Assembly: GCA_026785645.1 (NCBI GenBank)
Contig: JAJAZM010000009.1
Span: forward strand, 1 to 12,050
Origin: Sphingomonas bacterium
GTDB lineage: Bacteria > Pseudomonadota > Alphaproteobacteria > Sphingomonadales > Sphingomonadaceae
Direction: 5' to 3'
DNA length: 12,050 nucleotides
This document shows positions 1 to 5,240 of this stretch, piece after piece; the stretch's first letter is position 1; each line of letters begins with the position of its first letter. The position numbers were made by a program, and so were the translations under genes. The notes beneath the pieces were generated by a model. The model did not search any database and was not told the DNA's origin. It saw nothing but the letters and a program-made list of their open reading frames with translations.

Positions 1-52
1 CGGCGCACCTGCCCGCGTGCCCACCAATCGTCAACCGCGAGCCTTTTATCCC

Positions 53-694
53 ATGCCCGAAGTCATTTTTCCTGGTCCCGAAGGCCGTCTCGAAGGCCGC
101 TTCAATCCCGGCCCGCGCCCGCGCGCGCCGGTCGCGATGATCCTCCACAGCCATCCGCAGGCCGGGGGCACGATGAACAACAAAATCGTGCAATTGCTCT
201 ACAAGACCTTCGTCCGCCGCGGTTTCGCTACCCTGCGCTTCAATTTTCGCGGAGTCGGCAAGAGCCAGGGCGTGTTCGACAATGGCATCGGCGAATTGTC
301 CGACGCCGCCTCCGCGCTCGACTGGGTCCAGCAGATCCATCCCGAGGCCGAGACCACCTGGGTCGCCGGAGTCAGCTTCGGCGCCTGGATCGGCATGCAA
401 CTTCTCATGCGCCGTCCAGAGATCAAGGGCTTCATCTCGATCGCGCCGCCGGCCAACATGTATGATTTTGCCTTCCTCGCACCCTGCCCGTCGTCGGGAA
501 TCATCATCCAGGGCGATGCGGATGAAGTCGTCACTCCGCTCGCGGTTCAGAAGCTGGTCGACAAGCTCCGCACCCAGCGGCACATCACGATCCACCACGA
601 CACGATCCCCGGCGCCAACCACTTCTTCGCCAACGAGCTCCCCGAGCTGATGACCAGCGTCGACGACTATCTCGACATGCGGCTCGACGGCTAA
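53..694 (+). CDS. Alpha/beta hydrolase, serine-esterase-like (COG2945-type)
   Basis: Predicted cytoplasmic serine hydrolase of 213 residues; substrate unknown. The expected family pattern is visible. An early HSHPQAGGTMNN segment (residues 33-43) is typical of this dienelactone-hydrolase-like group. The nucleophile elbow is GVSFG with Ser108, the acid is probably Asp157 in GDADEVV, and the histidine is His190 in GANHFF. Length is normal for the family, and there is no signal peptide or membrane segment. I chose the ATG at 53 because homologues characteristically begin MPEVIFPGPEGR. The frame stays open upstream to a GTG at 17, but those 12 residues look unlike the family and have no ribosome binding site. 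There is no strong Shine-Dalgarno before 53 either, so a leaderless or weakly initiated message is possible. The next gene is convergent, and a palindromic repeat sits just after the stop codon. The family call is secure; the biological role is not known. Confidence 0.9.
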   Translation: MPEVIFPGPEGRLEGRFNPGPRPRAPVAMILHSHPQAGGTMNNKIVQLLYKTFVRRGFATLRFNFRGVGKSQGVFDNGIGELSDAASALDWVQQIHPEAETTWVAGVSFGAWIGMQLLMRRPEIKGFISIAPPANMYDFAFLAPCPSSGIIIQGDADEVVTPLAVQKLVDKLRTQRHITIHHDTIPGANHFFANELPELMTSVDDYLDMRLDG

Positions 695-695
695 T

Positions 696-769
696 CGTCA
701 TTGCGAGGAGCGAAGCGACGCGGCAATCCAGCACACGCCATCGTTTGCTTCGCTCCGCTCGCAATGACG
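696..769. repeat. Imperfect palindromic dispersed-repeat element (REP-like), possible bidirectional terminator
   Basis: The left arm CGTCATTGCGAGGAGCGAAGC (696-716) is the reverse complement of the right arm at 747-769, except for two extra bases in the right arm. The roughly 30-base centre includes CGGCAATCCAG. The CGTCATTGCGAG...GCAATCCAG wording resembles an intergenic repeat seen in many copies in varied bacterial genomes (from memory). It fills the gap between two convergent genes, one base after the stop at 692-694 and one base before the stop at 771-773. A transcript from either side would fold into a long hairpin. There is no U-tract, so terminator function is inferred. Confidence 0.75.
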
Positions 770-770
770 G

Positions 771-938
771 TCAAACGGTCAGAACCACCACGTTCCCGAC
801 CAGCACTCCCGCCGCGACGATCATCAGCGCCGCGCGCTTGCGGTCGCCGCCCTTGATCGCCATCCGCACGCCGAAAACGATCAGCAGAAACGCCGCGATC
901 ATCGCCAGCGCCATCGCCCCTTCGCCGATCATCCCCAT
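771..938 (-). CDS. Small two-helix membrane protein, unknown function
   Basis: A 55-residue protein, read on the minus strand from ATG at 938 to TGA at 771. An AAGGA ribosome binding site lies 7 bases before the start. Residues 4-25 (IGEGAMALAMIAAFLLIVFG) form a hydrophobic helix. A short basic linker follows (KGGDRKR, 29-35), then a second hydrophobic stretch at about 36-55. By the positive-inside rule the linker should face the cytoplasm, with both ends outside. No enzymatic motif is visible. Short proteins of this shape are common near housekeeping genes in sphingomonads (from memory), but I cannot name a family. It is divergent from the small gene at 991, with about 50 bases between starts. 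A longer overlapping ORF in another frame here is arginine/aspartate-rich and looks like a shadow. Confidence 0.7.
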   Translation of the reverse strand: MGMIGEGAMALAMIAAFLLIVFGVRMAIKGGDRKRAALMIVAAGVLVGNVVVLTV

Positions 939-990
939 TGTGTCGTCCTTTCATCAAAGCTTAACCCAGATTATGCGACAAGCTCGCCCC

Positions 991-1242
991 ATGAAGCTGG
1001 ACGAACAACAAGCGCGCCTCAACGAGGCGTTCGAGCGGATCGAGGGGACGATCCTGCCGTGCATCGCGATGATGCTCGACACCTTGCTCGACGCCTCGGC
1101 CAATCTCGCCGCCAGCGACCCCAAGGCACTCGCCGCCGAATTGCAGATCCTCGCCGCCGAGCTTGAAACACTGACCCAGGCGGTCGAACGGTCGAGCCCG
1201 GCGCAACTCGAGCCCGGCGAATATCGTACCGCCGCCGCTTAG
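991..1242 (+). CDS. Hypothetical 83-residue helical protein
   Basis: A soluble, probably all-helical protein beginning MKLDEQQARLNEAFERIEG. The long amphipathic stretches (about 4-45 and 50-75) are rich in Ala, Leu and Glu and could form a helical hairpin. There is a single Cys near residue 25 and no membrane segment, signal peptide or recognisable motif. An in-frame ATG at 973 would add six residues (MRQARP). Neither ATG has a convincing Shine-Dalgarno; I prefer 991 because the acidic amphipathic helix starts there. Further upstream the frame is open only because it runs through repeat and antisense sequence. Its TAG stop (1240-1242) overlaps the TAA stop of the convergent dehydratase. The lack of low-complexity bias and the good codon pattern support a real gene; function unknown. 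Confidence 0.65.
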   Translation: MKLDEQQARLNEAFERIEGTILPCIAMMLDTLLDASANLAASDPKALAAELQILAAELETLTQAVERSSPAQLEPGEYRTAAA

Positions 1243-2186
1243 GCTACTAACGCCGCGTGAAGGGCTGGATCGACATTCCCGCCCGACAGCACGACCACCA
1301 TCCCTTCTTCGACCGCTGCCTTGCCCGCGAGCAATGCTGCAAGTGCCGCCGCGCCGCCGGGCTCGACCACCAATTGATGCTCGACATAGGCCCAGCGCAC
1401 CGCCGACGTCACGTCCGCTTCGCTGACCGCCACGACCGTCGCTTCGCGCTCGCGCAATATGTCGAAGGTGATCGGCGACACGCGCGGGGTCTGCAGCGAG
1501 TCGCACAAGGTCGCCGGGGCATCGGCCGCGACCGCGACGATCGCGCCTCCCGCCAGCGACCGCGCCATATCGTCCCAGCCCTCGGGCTCGGCGCCGAGGA
1601 TCCGCGCATCGGGGCAGGCCAGCGCAATCCCTGCGGCGAGCCCCCCGCCGCCAATCGGCATCGCGATCAACGGCGGCGGCGGTGCGCCGGCCTCGGCCAG
1701 TTGCTCGAGGATTTCGAGGCCTACCGTGCCCTGCCCCGCGACGATATGCCGATCGTCGAAGCTCGGCACCACTGTCGCTCCGCTGTCCGCTGCAAGCTGC
1801 GCCGAAATCGCCTCGCGGCTTTCAGTTCGGCGGATGTAGAAGATGATGGTCGCGCCCTCGGCCCGCGTGCCGTCGATTTTCAGCTGGGGCGCGTCGGCCG
1901 GCATGACGATCGTTGCCGCGATGCCCAGGCGGCGCGCGGCGATCGCCACACCTTGCGCATGATTGCCCGACGAAAAAGCCACCACGCCGCGTGCGCGCTC
2001 GACATTGTCGAGCAACAACAAGCGGTTGGTCGCACCCCGCAGCTTGAACGCGCCGCCGGTCTGGAGGCATTCGCACTTGAGCCACACCCGCCGCCCGCCC
2101 AGCCGCGCTTCGACGAGCGGCGTACGAAGCACTTGTCCATCAATCCGCGCCGCGGCCGCCTGAATATCTAACCTGTTGATCTTCAT
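1239..2186 (-). CDS. Threonine/serine dehydratase (PLP-dependent, fold type II)
   Basis: Predicted to deaminate L-threonine to 2-oxobutyrate (and/or L-serine to pyruvate) in the cytoplasm. The 315 residues match the single-domain catabolic type; the C-terminal ACT-like domain of biosynthetic IlvA is absent. Visible motifs are GGAFKLRGA with the Schiff-base lysine Lys48, SSGNHAQG at 72-79 (which grips the PLP ring and substrate carboxylate), the phosphate-binding GGGGLAAG at 179-186, and the C-terminal SGGNVDP. The first motif has Ala-Phe where many homologues have Ser-Phe. Serine or hydroxyaspartate racemases and dehydratases share this fold and cannot be excluded. The ATG at 2186 starts the conserved N-terminus. 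Its Shine-Dalgarno is weak. It is divergent from the ornithine decarboxylase gene across a 173-base control region and converges with the small gene at 991. Confidence 0.9.
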   Translation of the reverse strand: MKINRLDIQAAAARIDGQVLRTPLVEARLGGRRVWLKCECLQTGGAFKLRGATNRLLLLDNVERARGVVAFSSGNHAQGVAIAARRLGIAATIVMPADAPQLKIDGTRAEGATIIFYIRRTESREAISAQLAADSGATVVPSFDDRHIVAGQGTVGLEILEQLAEAGAPPPPLIAMPIGGGGLAAGIALACPDARILGAEPEGWDDMARSLAGGAIVAVAADAPATLCDSLQTPRVSPITFDILREREATVVAVSEADVTSAVRWAYVEHQLVVEPGGAAALAALLAGKAAVEEGMVVVLSGGNVDPALHAALVA

Positions 2187-2221
2187 ACGTTTTCGCCCAA
2201 CCGCCCGAAACCCGCGCCATA

Positions 2222-2249
2222 TGATGCTCGCAGTGTGACCGCTGCATCA
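2222..2249. promoter_or_regulatory. Dyad TGATGC-N16-GCATCA in the divergent control region (candidate operator)
   Basis: A perfect 6-base inverted repeat: TGATGC at 2222-2227 and GCATCA at 2244-2249. It lies between the dehydratase start at 2186 and the putative decarboxylase promoter at 2257-2285. On the minus strand a TTGATG (2250-2245), followed 18 bases later by CATCAT, could serve as a weak promoter for the dehydratase and would overlap this dyad. A second dyad is interleaved with it: GTGACC at 2235-2240 and GGTCAC at 2268-2273, the latter inside the spacer of the decarboxylase promoter. A shared regulator of both genes is an inference; no binding protein is identified. Confidence 0.35.
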
Positions 2250-2256
2250 AAAAACC

Positions 2257-2285
2257 TTTACATGGCGGGTCACCAACCATATATC
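2257..2285 (+). promoter_or_regulatory. Sigma70-like promoter for the polyamine operon
   Basis: TTTACA (2257-2262) differs from the -35 consensus at one position. After exactly 17 bases comes TATATC (2280-2285), which matches four of six -10 positions. Transcription would begin near 2291-2293. That places the whole folded leader (2294-2354) in the message and gives a 5' UTR of roughly 67 bases. Prediction by eye only. Confidence 0.5.
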
Positions 2286-2293
2286 GCGCCTCC

Positions 2294-2354
2294 GCTGCCC
2301 CATGGGACTTCCAACCGCAAGGCAGCTTTTCTCTTACCGACAGTTGGAGGTCCC
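2294..2354 (+). promoter_or_regulatory. Ribosome-binding-site-sequestering leader RNA, probably speF-type
   Basis: GGGACTTCCAAC (2304-2315) can pair with GTTGGAGGTCCC (2343-2354) over 12 continuous base pairs with a single G-U wobble. The right arm contains the GGAGG Shine-Dalgarno (2346-2350) of the decarboxylase, whose TTG start is at 2360. The 27-base loop contains GCAAGGCAGC. A competing 6-bp helix joins GCTGCC (2294-2299) to GGCAGC (2321-2326), and its loop encloses the left arm. The two folds cannot easily coexist except as a pseudoknot. This is the layout of an on/off translational switch. A conserved leader called the speF motif was described upstream of ornithine decarboxylase in alphaproteobacteria; I believe this is a member but could not run the covariance model. 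The ligand is unknown, and a polyamine or ornithine would make sense. Confidence 0.65.
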
Positions 2355-2359
2355 TTGAG

Positions 2360-3589
2360 TTGCACAACCATCCTCGCGCGCTGGGGCTAGCGAAAGCCCC
2401 TGACGGTGGCTCTGCCGCCGCAATCGCCCTCGGTCGTCCGGTCCAGCCGGTGACCCTGCTACGTCCGCACGCTGCGGCCCGAGCCGCCCGATTCTTCGTC
2501 GAGAAGTTTCCGGGCAAGTCGCTCTATGCGGTAAAAGCCAACCCATCGCCCGAATTGCTCTCGATCCTGTGGGATTCGGGCGTGACTCATTACGATGTCG
2601 CCTCGCTCGGCGAAGTGCGGTTGGTTGCGAAAACCCTGCCCCAGGCCGAAATGTGTTTCATGCACCCGGTCAAGGCCGAGGAAGCGATTGGCGAGGCATA
2701 CTTCACACACGGCGTGAAAACCTTCAGCCTCGATACGCTCGAGGAGCTCGACAAGATCGTCCGCGCCACCGCCATTGACGGTGTGCCTGCAACCGACCTC
2801 AACCTGCTGGTCCGGCTGCGGGTCAGCTCGGAGCATGCTAAGTTGAGCCTCGCCGCCAAGTTCGGCGCGGAGCCGCATGAAGTGAAGTCGCTGCTGATGG
2901 CCGCGCGCCAGGCGTCGGACGCGCTCGGCATCTGCTTCCACGTAGGCAGCCAGGCGATGAGCCCGGCGGCTTATAGCGAAGCGATGAGCCGCGTCCGCGA
3001 CGCGATCGTCGAAGCATCGGTGACGGTCGACATCGTCGATGTTGGTGGCGGCTTTCCCTCTTCCTATCCGGGTATGGAGCCACCTCCGCTCGAGGCGTAT
3101 TTCGACGTCATCCACAATGCCTTCGAAGCGCTGCCGATCAGCTACTCGGCCGAACTGTGGTGCGAGCCAGGCCGCGCCTTGTGCGCCGAATATGCAAGCG
3201 TCCTGGTCCGCGTCGAAAAGCGCCGCGGCGATGAGCTCTACATCAACGACGGTGCCTATGGCGCCTTGTTCGATGCGGCGCACATCGGCTGGCGTTACCC
3301 GGTCGAGTTGATCCGCGCGGTACCGTCCGACACGCGGCCGATGGCGTTCAGCTTCTACGGCCCGACCTGCGACGATCTCGATCAAATGACGGGGCCGTTC
3401 GTCCTGCCCGGCGATGTCCAGCCTGGCGACTATATCGAAATCGGCATGCTCGGCGCCTACGGATGCGCGATGCGCACCGGGTTCAACGGCTTCGGAGTTG
3501 GGGAACGGGTAATCGTCAGCGACGAACCGATGGCCTCGCTCTATGGAGCGGTCGAAGAGCCGGCGCGTTCGAATGTCGTCAAATTATAG
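2360..3589 (+). CDS. Ornithine/lysine decarboxylase, PLP fold type III (alanine-racemase fold)
   Basis: Decarboxylates L-ornithine to putrescine, possibly also L-lysine to cadaverine, as the entry step of polyamine synthesis in the cytoplasm. At 409 residues it has the size of the eukaryotic-like bacterial ODC group. Motifs occur in order: PLP lysine Lys59 in YAVKANPSP, HVGSQ at 194-198, the phosphate loop DVGGGFP at 227-233, EPGR at 269-272, the catalytic-loop YGPTCDDLD at 333-341 with Cys337 and Asp338 contributed to the partner active site, and GAYG at 365-368. A retained Cys-Asp pair fits ODC/LDC rather than diaminopimelate decarboxylase. The TTG start at 2360 is chosen because it follows GGAGG by 9 bases and no ATG or GTG precedes the conserved domain. 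That Shine-Dalgarno is locked in the leader stem. The DHS-like gene follows 69 bases downstream. Ornithine versus lysine preference cannot be read with confidence. Confidence 0.92.
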   Translation: MHNHPRALGLAKAPDGGSAAAIALGRPVQPVTLLRPHAAARAARFFVEKFPGKSLYAVKANPSPELLSILWDSGVTHYDVASLGEVRLVAKTLPQAEMCFMHPVKAEEAIGEAYFTHGVKTFSLDTLEELDKIVRATAIDGVPATDLNLLVRLRVSSEHAKLSLAAKFGAEPHEVKSLLMAARQASDALGICFHVGSQAMSPAAYSEAMSRVRDAIVEASVTVDIVDVGGGFPSSYPGMEPPPLEAYFDVIHNAFEALPISYSAELWCEPGRALCAEYASVLVRVEKRRGDELYINDGAYGALFDAAHIGWRYPVELIRAVPSDTRPMAFSFYGPTCDDLDQMTGPFVLPGDVQPGDYIEIGMLGAYGCAMRTGFNGFGVGERVIVSDEPMASLYGAVEEPARSNVVKL

Positions 3590-3613
3590 TTTGAGTATAG
3601 GCAGTACCAGGTT

Positions 3614-3638
3614 GGTCCCCGGCCTGCGCCGGGGCACC
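3614..3638. repeat. GC-rich hairpin CCCCGGC-CTGC-GCCGGGG between the two polyamine genes
   Basis: A perfect 7-bp stem (3617-3623 with 3628-3634) has a 4-base loop. It extends by GGT/ACC across one bulged C to 3614-3638. No T-run follows, and the next gene's GGAG ribosome binding site lies 11 bases later. It is therefore more likely an RNA stability or processing element, or a dispersed repeat, than a full terminator. A CCCCGGCCTGCGCCGGGG core is, from memory, a common intergenic palindrome in alphaproteobacterial genomes. Confidence 0.6.
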
Positions 3639-3658
3639 GCCACGCATTGGAGTGAACA

Positions 3659-4738
3659 ATGACCACCGACATGCTGAACAAGGTTCAGGACCAAGCCCAG
3701 ATCAACGACACGCGCAAGGCGGAATTATTGTCGTCGCAGGTCGAGCATATCGACATAACCAGCTTCGACGCCCGCCCGATTGTCGAGGCGATGGGCAAGA
3801 TGAGCTTCACCAGCCGCGACCTCGCGCGTGCGACCGACCTGTACAACCAGATGCTGGCCGACCCCAAATGCTCGGTGATCCTGGTGATTGCCGGATCGAC
3901 CTCGGCCGGGGGGTGCATGGATCTCTATGCCGAGATGGTGCGTAGCAACATGGTCGACGCAATCGTCGCCACCGGCGCCGCGATCGTCGACATGGATTTC
4001 TTCGAAGGGCTTGGTCACAAGCATTACCAGGCGCTCGAAATCCCCGACGACGACACGCTTCGTTCGCTCTACATTGACCGCATTTACGACACCTATATCG
4101 ACGAAATTGCGCTCCAGGATTGCGATTTCACCATCGGCCAGATCGCCGACAGTCTTGAGCCCAAGCCCTATTCGAGCCGCGCCTTCATCAAGGAGATGGG
4201 CAAATGGCTGGTCGCGAACGGCAAGAAAGACAACAGCCTGGTCAAGCTCGCCTATGAGCATGACGTGCCGATCTTTTGCCCGGCGTTCACCGATAGCTCG
4301 GCTGGCTTCGGGCTGGTCAAGCATCAGGTCGATGCGATGAAGCGCGGCGGCCATTATATGACAATGGATTCGATCGCCGACTTCCGCGAGTTGACGGACA
4401 TCAAGATCAAGGCGGGGACCACCGGCCTGCTCATGATCGGTGGCGGCGTGCCCAAGAACTTCGCGCAGGACACCGTGGTATGCGCCGAAATCCTCGGCCA
4501 CGAGGATGTCGAGGTCCACAAATATGCAGTCCAGATCACCGTCGCCGATGTCCGCGACGGCGCCTGCTCATCATCGACGCTGCAGGAAGCGGCCAGCTGG
4601 GGCAAAGTCAGCACCGCGCTCGAGCAGATGGTCTATGCCGAGGCGACCTCGGTGCTGCCATTGCTCGCCAGCGACGCGTACCACCGCGGCCACTGGAAGA
4701 CCCGTACCAGACGCGCCTTCGCCAAGCTGTTCGACTAA
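3659..4738 (+). CDS. Deoxyhypusine-synthase-like aminobutyltransferase (probable polyamine biosynthesis)
   Basis: A 359-residue member of the deoxyhypusine synthase family. True DHS moves the aminobutyl group of spermidine onto a lysine of eIF5A using NAD. Bacteria lack eIF5A, and bacterial members have been linked to making homospermidine or spermidine from small amines. Visible NAD-site loops are AGSTSAGG (79-85) and IGGGVPKNF (260-268), with TGAAIVDMD at 105-113. The imino-intermediate lysine is kept: Lys316 in EAASWGKV, with Glu310 and Trp314 matching human Glu323 and Trp327. Several human substrate residues are changed by my alignment: His288 to Asn267, Asp243 to Phe217, Asp316 to Cys303. 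Asp238 is kept as Asp212. Start ATG at 3659 follows GGAG by 6 bases. Co-location with ODC strongly suggests that putrescine supply feeds it. The family is sure; the exact product is uncertain. Confidence 0.88.
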   Translation: MTTDMLNKVQDQAQINDTRKAELLSSQVEHIDITSFDARPIVEAMGKMSFTSRDLARATDLYNQMLADPKCSVILVIAGSTSAGGCMDLYAEMVRSNMVDAIVATGAAIVDMDFFEGLGHKHYQALEIPDDDTLRSLYIDRIYDTYIDEIALQDCDFTIGQIADSLEPKPYSSRAFIKEMGKWLVANGKKDNSLVKLAYEHDVPIFCPAFTDSSAGFGLVKHQVDAMKRGGHYMTMDSIADFRELTDIKIKAGTTGLLMIGGGVPKNFAQDTVVCAEILGHEDVEVHKYAVQITVADVRDGACSSSTLQEAASWGKVSTALEQMVYAEATSVLPLLASDAYHRGHWKTRTRRAFAKLFD

Positions 4739-4769
4739 GGTTGCGTTTCGCTACCGTTACGGCATGATG

Positions 4770-4793
4770 CCCTCCCACGAGCGTTCGTGAGGG
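4770..4793 (+). promoter_or_regulatory. Small hairpin covering the ribosome binding site of the first MAPEG gene
   Basis: CACGA (4776-4780) pairs with TCGTG (4785-4789) around a GCGT loop. CCCT (4770-4773) pairs with AGGG (4790-4793) after a two-base bulge. The GAGGG at 4789-4793, 8 bases before the ATG at 4802, is the Shine-Dalgarno and lies in the right arm. It could dampen translation or mark the end of the upstream message, but there is no T-run. The stem is short, so this is tentative. Confidence 0.35.
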
Positions 4794-4801
4794 ACATTTG
4801 C

Positions 4802-5230
4802 ATGGAACATCATCCGCTGCTGCAGCCGGTCGTGGCATTGCTCGCCTGGTCGGCAATCATGTTCGTGTGGATGTATGCAACGCGCATCCCGGCAATGGTC
4901 AAGGCGGGGGGCGACCTTCAAAACCGGGTCGGCGGACAAGGCTCGGACCTCGACAAGATCCTTCCGCCCGAGGTCCAGTGGAAGGCGCATAATTACAATC
5001 ATCTGATGGAACAGCCGACCCTGTTCTACGCAGCGTGCTTCGTGCTGGTGCTGACCGATTGCGAAAGCCCGATCGCACTCTATGCTGCCTGGGCATACGT
5101 TGGATTGCGCGTCCTCCACAGCCTGGTCCAGTCGCTCAGCAACCGAATCCGCTACCGCTTCGGAATCTTCCTGCTCGCCTCAATCGCATTGATCGTCCTG
5201 ATCGGCGTAGCGGTATGCGCAGTCATTTGA
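4802..5230 (+). CDS. MAPEG-family membrane protein (first of tandem pair)
   Basis: A 142-residue integral membrane protein of the MAPEG type (eicosanoid/glutathione metabolism-like). The bacterial subgroup's substrate is unknown. Four hydrophobic segments are visible at about 6-28, 72-91, 95-113 and 118-141. The family signature HNYNHLMEQPTLFY lies at the start of helix 2, and RVLHSLVQ with a basic NRIRYRF follows helix 3. Between helices 1 and 2 is a polar loop with RVGGQGSDLDKILPPEVQWK. The ATG at 4802 is preferred to the in-frame GTG at 4787 because it follows GAGGG by 8 bases and removes a charged pre-helix extension. The second copy begins 10 bases after its stop. The gap from the DHS-like gene is 63 bases, so cotranscription with the polyamine genes is possible. 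No glutathione S-transferase activity can be inferred from sequence alone. Confidence 0.85.
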   Translation: MEHHPLLQPVVALLAWSAIMFVWMYATRIPAMVKAGGDLQNRVGGQGSDLDKILPPEVQWKAHNYNHLMEQPTLFYAACFVLVLTDCESPIALYAAWAYVGLRVLHSLVQSLSNRIRYRFGIFLLASIALIVLIGVAVCAVI

Positions 5231-5240
5231 GGGAATATCC

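Noticed and set aside
17..52. Earlier GTG start for the hydrolase
   Set aside because: It adds 12 residues unlike the family, has no ribosome binding site, and the conserved start is MPEVIF at 53.
691..957. 88-codon minus-strand frame over the palindromic repeat
   Set aside because: Extremely Arg/Gly/Asp-rich; the 55-residue membrane protein in a different frame has a better start and sensible composition.
1257..2171. Long open frame (304 codons) on the plus strand
   Set aside because: It lies fully antisense to the threonine dehydratase, is rich in Arg/His/Asp as GC-rich shadow frames are, and shows no motif.
2459..3385. 308-codon minus-strand frame under the decarboxylase
   Set aside because: Antisense shadow; the plus-strand ODC has every catalytic motif.
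3659..4738. True deoxyhypusine synthase acting on a translation factor
   Set aside because: Bacteria have no eIF5A, and several eIF5A-enzyme pocket residues are changed here; polyamine synthesis fits the neighbours better.
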